Position numbers and translations under genes: made by a program
Origin: Dipetalonema caudispina
Lineage: Eukaryota > Nematoda > Chromadorea > Rhabditida > Onchocercidae
DNA: 49,905 nucleotides
Reading direction: 5' to 3'
NCBI GenBank assembly: GCA_013365325.1
Contig: JABVXV010000407.1
Coordinates: forward strand, 1 to 49,905
Notes under the pieces: model-generated
The model's database searches: none
Told to the model about the DNA's origin: nothing
What the model saw: the letters and a program-made list of their open reading frames with translations, nothing else
Shown here: positions 37,475 through 47,799 of the stretch, one piece after another
Position numbering within the stretch: position 1 is the stretch's first letter
Layout: every line of letters begins with the position of its first letter

Positions 37475-40400
37475 ATGAGCGTTGGTAGTATTCAGAATGC
37501 TGAAGATTTGAAAGATAATGGTAATATCGCATTTAAAAATGGTCAATTAAATGAAGCTATTGATTATTATACGGAAGCATTAGCATTAAATCCGGAGAAG
37601 AAATTAAAATCAACAATATATCGAAATCGAGCAATGGTACGTTTACGAATGGATGATTTTGAAGGTTGTGAAATGGATGCTACACAAGGTAAATGAATTA
37701 TAATAATACATTAAGATTAATTATTTAACTATGAAATATTTTTAGGAGGATTTATTTTAAACATTAGATTTATTAGATGACAAGACATTATATGACACTT
37801 TTTTACAGTTACATTTTAAAAAATTGAAATATTTTTCTTCTTGTTTAATAGAATTGATATTACAGCTTATAGTTTTTTTTTTTTTTCTTTTACAGCATTG
37901 GAATTTGATGGTGCTGATGCTAAAGCACTTTACAGACGAGCTTTAGCACGTGAAAAGATGGAAAATTATAGTGGAGCTGTTATGGATGCCCGAAATGCAC
38001 TGAGATTGGAACCGAAAAATAGGCAATTTTATCATTGAATTTGTAATACTAAAAAAGAAAATATCTTAAAAAAGTACTGAACATAACATATCTTCATAAT
38101 TCTATAAGTTCATTAGGTTGAGATGTCTTCATTAGATAATAGGTTAAGTATTCGTTGACAAAGAATGCTAATCATTTAATTGTTGCTTACAATTTATGTT
38201 AATAAAAGTATATTCTAGTATATAAAAAAGTTATTTTATGTTTATCAGATATTGAGAAGTTTGTTTATTTGTTTATTTATAAATCTGTAGCAATGGATAA
38301 GATAATACGAAGAGCTATTAAGTGAATATATATAAGCAGTGTAACTTTTTAGAATTACCAACTTTTTTTTTAAACAGTGAGAATTTGATCGAAAATTGTT
38401 TGTTCATTTTAAGTAGTATTATCGAAATGCTGCAACGAATATTGAAATTGAGTGAGGAGAAGAAAAAAGCTGCAATGGGTATGGAAAATCGTGTGAATAA
38501 TATGAATAAGCTTGCATTTGGCGATGGCAACTTAGAACAAAGAGCCACTGTATGTTGACGTGTTTTTTTTTTGTCCATATTGATAATTTACAAGTAACTT
38601 CCAGTTTGATAATTTTGGAGACTGTGAGTTACTATTTAATTCGTCATTCTTAAGATAATATAAATCGTAGATAAGTTTGAGGAAATCTTGAATGCTATTG
38701 TCGTTTTTAAGTATCATTTATCTTAAAGGCAATGAATAATCTGTTGGTCTTATCACGGGAATCTGAAACGGGTGCATCACTTGTTTGGAATGATGGTAAA
38801 ATTATAGAAACATTGCTAAAAATAATTGATGAAAATTCGGCAAATGAAGCTATTGTGGTAGCGGCAGCTCGAGTTCTTGATGAATTGGCAAAAAATAGCG
38901 ATCGAGTATTCTTTTCTACACGTTCATTATTTTTTCGGAATTTTAAATTTACCCATTTCGCAAATTTTTCAATACGAAAGTATTTTTAATGGAGTTAGAG
39001 ATGTCTATTGATTTAGTACAACTTATTTTTTTAATGATTCGAAATCAAATGTGAAATGCAGCAGCTTGCTGTGAGGTATTTCTGGAAAAAGATTCACATT
39101 AGGTTATTTATTTCGTTTAAAGCACTCCTAAGTGAAATTTCAATAGTTCTCAATATGATAAACAGTTAAATTCTTTTTAAATTTTCTATGTTTAAGGCAA
39201 TATATCTTGTGAAAAATTTGGAAATGCGTCGAATATGTCGTCTTATGGAAAAATGTGCATATCCGCAGTACCTCGATGCATGCGGTATCATTATCCAACG
39301 CTTGTTCAATGCATTAGCTAAAATGAATCTAGAAAAAGAAATGAAACCGGATCCTGAAATTTGTGAAGGTAAGTTTGGTTTACGGGTGAACTTACTTTTG
39401 AAAACTGTTATTTGTGTAATACGTCTTTTCATTTACTCATCTTATGTTTACATCTTTTTGCCTTTTCCTAAAAAGCATAATTTTCGACATTATTTTAAAA
39501 CCTTTGTAGCCAACAAAGTATATATTATACGATTGATTTTGGAACTAGAGGAAATATTGACTGATGTAAATGTAGCAGCACCACTACGTGACATTACCAT
39601 TGATCTTCTGTTGAAAAATCTGATGCATATGGATGGTGGATTGCCGCGTGGTTGGAGCTGGAGATTTGTCGAAGAGAGAGGTTAATTTCCAAACTGTTGT
39701 GCTATCTGTTTATAATTAAGTTGCCGAAAACAGTTGGTGAAATGATTTGGCAGCTGAATTGTGGGTCATTGTTTAAAATGATCACAGCACATATGTGAAG
39801 TTGCTTCGTTAAGTTACTTCAACATTAAGAAATCAAATGTTTTGAAAGATTATATTGACCAGGTAATCCATTGTTACTAACCTCTCTGGAAAATAAGTAG
39901 CAAATAAAGGAGCATTCTAGTTCAACTGCGTTTTTTTGACACGAGACAAAATTCACATAAATTTATTTCATATTTTTTGGATCGACACAGATCGATTATT
40001 CTGTAATTTTGTGTGTTCTTTAATTTAATGTTCACACTGTAATGCATATGAATACTTCATACATTTGGGTTTTTTCTCTCAAAATTGGATTTAAGAAACG
40101 CGAAATTATGTTGAGATGAAGTGATATGTAAGAATAAAGGTAATTTACATATATTTAATTATCGCGTTTGATAGGTCTTCTCAAATTGCTGCATGTTTCA
40201 ACACAAATACCGGAACAGTGTGAATACCCGGTTACTGCTGAAACCAGGCAACATTTGGCTGTTTGTTTGGCAAGACTATATGATGATATGGTTTTTGATA
40301 CACGACGACAAATTTTTAAAGAAAGAGTAGATAACTTTTTCAAGTAAGTACTTAAATCTGTTATTCCTTCAGAATGAAATTACTGGAACTCTTAGCTTTT

Positions 40401-43400
40401 TCCAACTGTTGTGTAGTTTTGTTGCTTAAATTAATAAGAGTGTGTGAAACATAAAAAACATAGTTTTACGAAACAATAAAGTGTAAACACGTAGCTAACT
40501 TAGCGAAACGTATCGAAGTAATTTCTTACTGAGATGATTGACATTTCGTTGTTCATTTATTGCTATGAATAAGAAAAATGTGATTTGTTTACTTCTTATC
40601 ATTTTTCAGCAATCTGCTTAATGACATCGCTAAACCCGAAGTAAAAGTGAAATTAGCATGCATGTTAATCACTTTACTACAGGTAATTTCATTCTTTTTT
40701 AAGAAATAAATTTGGTTATTCTAACATGTAATTCTCTATTTGTTTATACTTTTTATACTTCCTTACGTACTTTTTGCGTATTGCTTCTATCATTTCATCA
40801 CTCTTCAAGTAAGTTTAAGTAAATTTCCTCTTTTAAAGTCCAAGTTTTTCGTGGTAAAATGAATTAATGTCATTTTTCAGGGTCCTGTCGATGTTGGCAT
40901 AAATTTGGTAACAAATGATCGAATCACTGCAATGATGCTCGATATGGCAAGTAGTGATGACAGTTTATTACAGAGCACGGCTGCTGAGCTAATTGTTCAT
41001 ACAGTTAGTAAACATGAACGAGCAACGACCATTTTAAAGGTTTGTTCGTGTCTTTCAAATCACAAATTAAAAAAACCGGATAAAGAAGCATCATTGCAGA
41101 TGTGCATTACTTACTGATCTTTTGGTAGCATTTGGTGTTCGAAGATAAATTTATGACCTGAAGTGCTTTATCTGAGTATGGCTATGAAAGAAGAAAGAAC
41201 TGCTTAAAGAAAGAGTAATAATTATTTAGATATTGGTTTTTAGTTTGGTATCCCAGTTTTGCGGAAGCTTTACAATTCGAAGGATGATATGGTAAAAGTA
41301 AAGGCTTTGGTGGGTTTATGCAAGTGCGCCTCCGCTGGAGGTGACGATGCAGCTAAACAAACAATGCAAGAAGGTAGCACATTAAAACTTGCTCAAACAT
41401 CCAAGAAATTTCTGTTGGATGTGAATCGTTATTCGGTAGAGGTACGAAGGTGAGCAATTAATTAGATATATTACGGAATAGCTCAAAACAATAACAACAA
41501 TTTTTAAAAATTCAGTTTTTTCCTTGAAATTCTTTTGATAACATAGCGAAACAATTTGTTCTTAATAATTGAGGATCTTTTCTGATACTATATCAGCCGA
41601 TGAAATTTTCAAATGTGACATCTACAAAGAAATATTAAAAACGAAAAATGTTCGTGAGAATGTTATTATGTATTTCTGTAATTTTTTAGATTTGCATGTG
41701 AAGGGTTATCATATTTGACGTTGGATGCCGATGTAAAAGAATGGATTGCTGAAGATTCTTTGCTCCTTCAGGCTTTACTTTGTCTTGCAAAAGTATGACT
41801 TTCGTGTTGTGAAGTTAATGAAAACGTGATTGCTGAAAAGAAGCGAAAATTTCCCAATTACATGTAATGGAAATTTTTTAATGATATTTGAAGAATAGTT
41901 TTAAGTATTTTGCGAATACTTGAGTTAATAACCGTACTTTCATTCCCATTACAATGCTTTTAATTTTGCTTGTTTTAGAATGCTGGTTCCCTTTGTGTTT
42001 ATGCTTTGGCTAGTATTTATGTAAATTTGACAAATTCTTACGAAAAACCAAAGATCGATGAAGAGCTTATTAAACTTGCACAGGTGAGATAATCCTATCA
42101 GATTAAATTTTATTCTGTTTTCCTGAAATATTAATGGATTTTGGAAGCGTTGATTGTATACTCTAAAATAATTCTTTAGTTGACAAAATTAGTTACCTTA
42201 GTACATTTATGAATTAATTTATACTTAAAATTCACATAATTGGTGCAATGTTTACAAGTTCTGGAGTTCTGCACTTGCGATTAGATAATGAGACATGGTT
42301 GAATAGTAAATCCTTATCTCCTGTGTAAAAGAATAAACAACAAATTGACTTTTGTAAAAAAATATCTGTCTGTAGAAAAAAATGATAAATTAATTCATTA
42401 GGGAAGAATGAATAGCTAACAAATAGTCAAATAAATGAAATTACAGTTTGCTAAACATCATGTTCCGGAAACGCACCCAAAAGATACAGATGATTATGTG
42501 GAGCGTCGAGTTCGTTTACTTGTAGCTGATGGGGCTACGACAGCTTGTATAGCGATATCGAAAACTGAAAGCAGAAATGCATTGGAATTGTTGGCTCGTG
42601 CTATACTGGCTTTCACCGAATTTGCGGACCTACGAGGGCAAATTCTCAGTGAGGGTGGTGCTAAGGTAATTGTATCTACGATATTTTCTCTGAATTTCGA
42701 TCATGATCAAAATTTAGTCGAATGATATAAATTCATAATTACTAAATATTATGTATTTCTTGTTTTTATGTTTCCTTGTCCTCTCCTTTTCTTCCTGTTT
42801 ATTTATTTATTTTTGTTTTTATTTTCCCAGTGATCTTGGAAAATTATATGAAATTATCATATAGCTTAATGGTAAGAATTTGCCTCATTACTTCTTTTTT
42901 TAGTTTTAAATCGCTATTCGAAAACAGATTTGTAATTTTGTATCTTTATTTCAGCTTTGCCTACATTTAGCGAAAAATGCAACACCGGAGGGTAAAATTA
43001 AGGCAGCACATGCTATAGCAAGGCTTGGATCACAGGTCACCATTTGTTTTTGGTTTAAATTTTTTATTTTTACCGTCTGCTCAACAGAAAGTAGTGAAGA
43101 GATTTTGTTGAGAGTGTTTACATTTTCAGGTTGACCCTTCAGTAGCATTCCCTGGACAGCGAGCATATGAAGTTATCCGACCGTTGATCGAATTGTTGCA
43201 TCCAGACATTGAGGGAAGACCAAACTACGATGCGCTGTTGACACTAACCAACCTGGTAGCTTAATTTTCAGCAAAAATTGAATCAGATAAATTAAACAAT
43301 GGTACGGTCATATTTATCATGCAGTCGGATCACCATAAAAAAAGTGGCTGATGTTAAGTGACCAGACAGTATGCACTTAATAAGTATAATGATTTTTGGT

Positions 43401-44950
43401 TGTTTTTAGTTGGTTCATCAGAAGTTGACTGGAAGCTAATTACTTCTTTAGATTCAGTTATTATTATAAAAAGAAATCTCCTGAGAAGTTACTCATGCTG
43501 AAATTGTGTATGGAAATTTTTGTTTAAAATCAAGTCAAGCTTGGCTAAATTCAATTCATTTAGTTTTTTTTTTTTTTTTTTTTTTAATTCGCTTCTTTAT
43601 TTGAATAAGAAGCCTGTGAATACTTTTCATCTCTCTTAGTTTAATCTAATCATCAACCATAGGCAAGCATGAGTGATTCGGTTCGCCGTCGAATGATCAA
43701 GGAACGAGTCATGTCGAAAGCTGAAGAGTACTGGTTTATGACGGATCATGCAGAACTTCGTGCAGCAGCTGCCGAATTATTCCTTAATTTATTGTTTTGC
43801 GAAGATTTCTTTAAAGAGATTGTTCGGGTTCGTTTTTTACCTTTGATTTAATGGTCATCCAATCTCTCTATCAGATGCGATATTCCAAGATATTAATAAT
43901 ATTAGTAACTAATGAGATTAAACCACTATTCATTGAATGAAAGTATACTTGAAAGTTAAACTTCGCTTCACGCTTCCGTATGTTACATATATTTCAGAGT
44001 ACCGTTATTTTTTTATTTAGTTAAATAATTGTCAGCAAATGATTCATTTAGTAAATTGAGATGCATAATCTAAATTGTACTTGTAAATTACTTATCCTAT
44101 GTATAGTAAAATTGAGAATTTCAAGAAACATAAATTCAATGTAAATTTCCAATTAGGAAACTTGAAAGCGTCTTACGGACATATTTTCAATATTTAAGCC
44201 TGGCACCGATAGGTTGAAACTGTGGGTTTTATATAGTGCGGAAGAGGATGAACGTTTAGCACTTGCATCATCGGCTGGTTTTGCAATTTTAACCGAAAGT
44301 GAGGAAGCCTGTAAGCGAATTATTGATGAGATGAAAACTTGGCCTGAGGTTTTGAACAGCATTTGCATGTCTGGAAACATCGAGATTCAACGTCGCGGCT
44401 TAATTGGGATTGCCAATATGGTGCAGTCTTCGGAGAAAGTTGCCTGTGAAATTGTTGCTGTAAGTTTCGAATTTTCTGAACGCTGATTAAATTTCTGATT
44501 GTTTGATCTCCTGAACGCATTTAATCCTTGTCTTTCCTGAAACTTCTGCGACGTATTTTTACTCTTGAAAACTACTCAGCTATTAAGCTGTGTGAAATAT
44601 GTAGACTGGGTTTTGTAAAAGTGAAACATGAAAAATCATTAATTAATATGTTCAATTTAAATTTAAATCGAAATTAATCTAACTTATAGTTGTAGTAAGA
44701 AATTTATTGTAAATTGAAGCTAATACATTACAAATAAATTTAGTGTTGATAAAAAGTTGGATTTGCTTTGCAGAGTGAAATTTTTCGTGTGCTGGTTGCT
44801 ATAACAAAACTGAAAAACAAGGATCGTGAGCCAGCGCAGAAAGAAGCACGCCGAGCTTTAAATGCAGCCGTAAAATGGGGTATCATTCGGCCAACAGATC
44901 GTGAAATTTATGAACGAAATAGTGGCATTTCTACAGTACCGGAAGAATAA
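37475..44950 (+). CDS. unc-45: UNC-45 myosin chaperone (TPR + UCS domains), 18 exons
   Basis: Exons: 37475-37688, 37896-38022, 38414-38549 (or from 38378), 38729-38905, 39197-39368, 39510-39680, 40175-40343, 40610-40682, 40881-41039, 41244-41449, 41690-41792, 41979-42083, 42447-42665, 42955-43035, 43130-43255, 43663-43827, 44199-44459, 44774-44950. The join is open throughout and gives 946 aa (958 with the upstream acceptor), against about 961 in C. elegans. Residues 1-113 are three TPR units; the HSP90 carboxylate-clamp positions K13, N17, N51, K81 and R85 are present. A central domain contains LMHMDGG and GWSW. From roughly residue 515 to the end is the UCS domain, with FAKHHVPETHPKDT, FPGQRAYEV, EYWFMTDH and TDREIYER. 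UNC-45 binds HSP90 through its TPR domain and folds myosin heads through its UCS domain in muscle and cytoplasm. All introns are GT-AG except intron 2, whose only workable donor is GC. Orthology is secure; the least certain junctions are exons 2/3 and the acceptor TTTAAG of exon 17. Confidence 0.96.
38023..38413 (+). other. Intron 2 of unc-45: probable GC-AG intron with two in-frame acceptors
   Basis: Exon 2 runs without any GT donor to a TGA at 38036-38038. The only junction that restores the UNC-45 alignment is AATAG|GCAATT at 38022/38023, a GC donor. Two acceptors keep frame: AAACAG after a T9 tract, with the exon at 38378, and TTTTAAG, with the exon at 38414. They differ by 36 nt (12 codons). 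The downstream one gives exactly the length of the C. elegans protein at this point. Confidence 0.6.
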
Positions 44951-45887
44951 TTTCCGTGAAGAATATTCTTCGCTTTAAAATATTTATTCTATAGGTACCT
45001 GTAATTATATTCCTGTTATCCAATGCATTACAGATATCAAACGTTTGCACTGAGTTATGAAAGTCGTATTTTGGTGCAACATTTTTGAATTATCTTCTTA
45101 AATATCATATTTTTTTCATATTTCTCCACAAAAAGCAGAACATGAGCTTTTCAATGCTTCTTATCGTGTGATGTTCGTAGTTTATTAAAAACATCTCTAA
45201 AAAGCTATTTTTGTCTCATCCAATGCATGATTAAAATTGAAAAATTCTTAATTACTCAGCTATGATGTTTGTATCTGTACGCTGCATTCTGTTCTCATCA
45301 TATTTCTGTAAATTTATACTTAAATTTATGCCAAATATTAAACGCAGCAGTCCTCTTTCATGTTCAACAATACTATTGTTAGAAAAAATGCTAAACTCTT
45401 CCGTAATCTCTTGTTTGCAAAATTTGCTAGTGGCGTTTTATGTTTGGGTTTTAATTTGCTAAATGTATGTGCCCAATTTTGTGAAGTATTTCTTTAGCAC
45501 ATCTTCTTGAATGATATTGATTGAGATAATCTTAATTCATTATACTGACAAGTTTTTTTTCAACTAATACATTTATATTATAATTGTTAAATTATTTACC
45601 TTCGTCTATATTAGCCTTTATTTGGTGCCTTTATCAACATAATTTTAACCTCTGTTTAATAAAAATTTGAAACATAGTAAATTCTCTTGCTCACCTTCCT
45701 TACAGAATGATATCTAAAGTTTAAGCAAGACAGTGCTTTATTTTCAGAGAAAGCTCTAAAGAATTTGTAAAATATACAACATATACTCATTCATCAATAT
45801 ATGTAAATGACAGTAAATACATTTTGAATTTTTCGTAATATCAACTTTACTCAACTGCAGTCATTTGTTCACTTTTACGATCACTTG

Positions 45888-45943
45888 ATCAATGTAAATG
45901 ACACTCCAAATATTCATCAATGTAAATGACACTCCAAATATTT
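45888..45943. repeat. 28-bp tandem duplication
   Basis: Two copies, 45888-45915 and 45916-45943, of a unit starting ATCAATGTAAATGACACTCC. They differ only at the last base, so the duplication is recent. Confidence 0.9.
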
Positions 45944-46460
45944 ATCCTTATACTTAATCCGAAATCATTTGTGTCACTTCCTACCTGAATGTTGTTCGAT
46001 TTCTTGGCACATCAATTCTCCTCTGCATTTACCTGATACAGACATTTTTCTACCATGCTGATTCACATTTACTCCATTTCATTGAATTGGGTTATGGTTT
46101 GGTAACCTTTTCGCGTTTTTTATTTCAACTTTCGATTACAGTGTTATAAATTTTCTCCGTTACGTTGCATATTTGAACGTAATGAAAGATACAAAAAAGT
46201 AAAAATTAATTTTCACACGAAAGATGATCAATTTTCTCACTCAACTTTTTCTCCTCGAAATTTAGTTCAAATTTTTTATACCTGATTATGATCCGTTCAT
46301 TGTTCAGAACGAAAACGATAGGTTGGGAGGTCATAATCCATACATTTAAAAAAAGAAAAAAAATTATTTAGATAAATTTGGATGAAAAAGAAATTGGTTG
46401 AGTAATTGATGAACTATCAATGACACTGGAACATTCATTAGTTTTTGGTTGGTACCAGAT

Positions 46461-46646
46461 CTATTCAACAATTGACCCATATCCTGGTTTTATACTTCCA
46501 ATATTTCCAGTATCCCGAATATCACTGACCAGTTTTCCGGGAGTTAAAGAGCTGCTGATGTTTAAATGTGGGTGATTAGCGGCGGTGTTAGTTAAAATTT
46601 TTTCAATATTCGGTTGAAAATTGTCGTCAGTCTTCAATGGTATCGC
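46461..46646 (-). CDS. Possible terminal exon or gene fragment on the minus strand
   Basis: The minus-strand frame is open from just after a TGA (46647-46649) to a TAG at 46461-46463, 61 codons. The stretch is clearly less AT-rich than its surroundings. The translation (IEKILTNTAANHPHLNISS, then LTPGKLVSDIRDTGNIGSIK, then PGYGSIVE) is hydrophilic, varied and protein-like. It has no ATG and only weak AG acceptors near its 5' edge. The plus strand of the same segment is also open (46420-46575, 51 codons from an ATG), so a chance open region in GC-richer DNA remains possible. If real, upstream exons would have to lie beyond 46.7 kb on the minus strand, around or past the secreted-protein gene. 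I could not name a family. Confidence 0.22.
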   Translation of the reverse strand, partial: AIPLKTDDNFQPNIEKILTNTAANHPHLNISSSLTPGKLVSDIRDTGNIGSIKPGYGSIVE

Positions 46647-46904
46647 TCATATTTAGCGGTTCAAATTACTTTGGCATTCAAAATTCTTCGTTCAAACAAA
46701 ATTTATGCAAATGTGATAGGACTGTTTCAACAAAATTTACTTCAGTTGAAAAATGACTGACTAGAAGATTTTAATTATAATTGGAAAGATCAAAAAGAAG
46801 ATAGGTGATATATTAATCTATGATAGTAATTATCAGAAGCTTTCCTATAAAATTTTAATAGCGTCAGGTTACTTTATTCATTTCGAAATTCTCATTTTAA
46901 TTGC

Positions 46905-46906
46905 AG
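46905..46906 (+). promoter_or_regulatory. Probable trans-splice acceptor of the small secreted-protein gene
   Basis: The sequence TTTTAATTGCAG ends here, 10 nt before the ATG at 46917, which suits spliced-leader addition. It also supports that ATG as the true start. Confidence 0.45.
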
Positions 46907-46916
46907 CAACTTCGAA

Positions 46917-47714
46917 ATGATACGTCAAGTTTTGAGTCGATTTTGTCTCTTCATATTTTCTCTGATAATAATACTCACAGAAACATGTGATATTGAAGTT
47001 CGATTAAAATCTGATACTGAGAAACCCTTCCAATTTCATCTTTCGGTAGAATCTATAAAATATTGGAGTGATCGAATCATTATAACAGGAAAAACGGCTA
47101 AGAAACCGGATGGTTCATTCATTAATTATCGTGTTTTTCATGTAAGCTTTTACATATATATTAAATAATAAAATAGAAAGGAGAAAAGTAAACCCATCAA
47201 GTTATTTGAGATTTCTGATAATTACATATGATTGATTGGTGATAACTGACGGCAATGATAACAATTTCGAGATTAATACTTAGGCTGAAAATATAGAGAA
47301 GATATAGGATATTTTTCGAATTTCAACGATATCAATCGTATTGAATGATCAATCATATAATTTACTCGTACTAAACACTCGACTGATCTATCAATAAAAT
47401 CCGTTATTCCTGTTGATATCTTTTTTTTTCTACAGCAAAATTCCTAAAGATCAAAAATTTCATACTTTTTTTTCTTTCAGATAAAAGGTTCACAATGTGA
47501 TGAGAAAAACTGGCATTTCTTTGTGTGGGGATTGAAAGAGGGAAGTAATTTATCAGCACCGATATGGAAAGTTACCGATCATGTGAAATTTAAAATGGAA
47601 AGCCTATCGTTGGAATTGTTTAAATTACAACCGCATATATATATTACTGTAAAGAACAATTTAAAAATGTCAATTGGACCACGATTTGGTGTTGTGTGGT
47701 GTGAATATTGCTAA
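46917..47714 (+). CDS. Small secreted protein, unrecognised, 2 exons, 152 aa
   Basis: Exons 46917-47141 and 47481-47714, joined in phase 0 by a clean GTAAGC donor and TTTCTTTCAG acceptor. Residues 1-23 (basic start, then a core around CLFIFSLIIIL) form a good signal peptide, probably cleaved around TETC-D. The mature part is about 129 residues with alternating hydrophobic and charged residues suggesting beta strands. Motifs I can point to are IIITGKT, GSQCDEKNWHFFVWG and the C-terminal GPRFGVVWCEYC. Cysteines at about 24, 81, 149 and 152 could form two disulfides. There is no membrane segment after the signal, so it should be secreted. I do not recognise the family; in size it resembles small nematode secreted beta-sandwich proteins but lacks transthyretin-like motifs that I would know. 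The gene is certain; its role is open. It lies about 2 kb downstream of unc-45 on the same strand, too far for an operon. Confidence 0.85.
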
Positions 47715-47793
47715 ATTTATTTATGAATTCATTAGTTTTGTTATTAATTTAAAGAAAAAAAAAAATTTTTGAAAAAGATAATAACATATTTTA

Positions 47794-47799
47794 AATAAA
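47794..47799 (+). terminator. Polyadenylation signal of the secreted-protein gene
   Basis: AATAAA lies 80 nt after the stop at 47714, a usual distance for nematode 3' UTRs. Since the region is AT-rich this is likely rather than proven. Confidence 0.45.

Larger units (their letters stand above)
44951..46904. other. Intergenic region between unc-45 and the secreted-protein gene
   Basis: Should include the unc-45 3' UTR; an AATAAA occurs at 45658-45663, rather far from the stop. Also holds the 28-bp duplication and the minus-strand open segment at 46461-46646. Confidence 0.5.

Noticed and set aside
38532..38717. Antisense and shadow frames over unc-45 exons and introns (also at 39166, 40155, 42951, 44153, 44320)
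   Set aside because: They are opposite-strand or out-of-frame reads of verified unc-45 exons.
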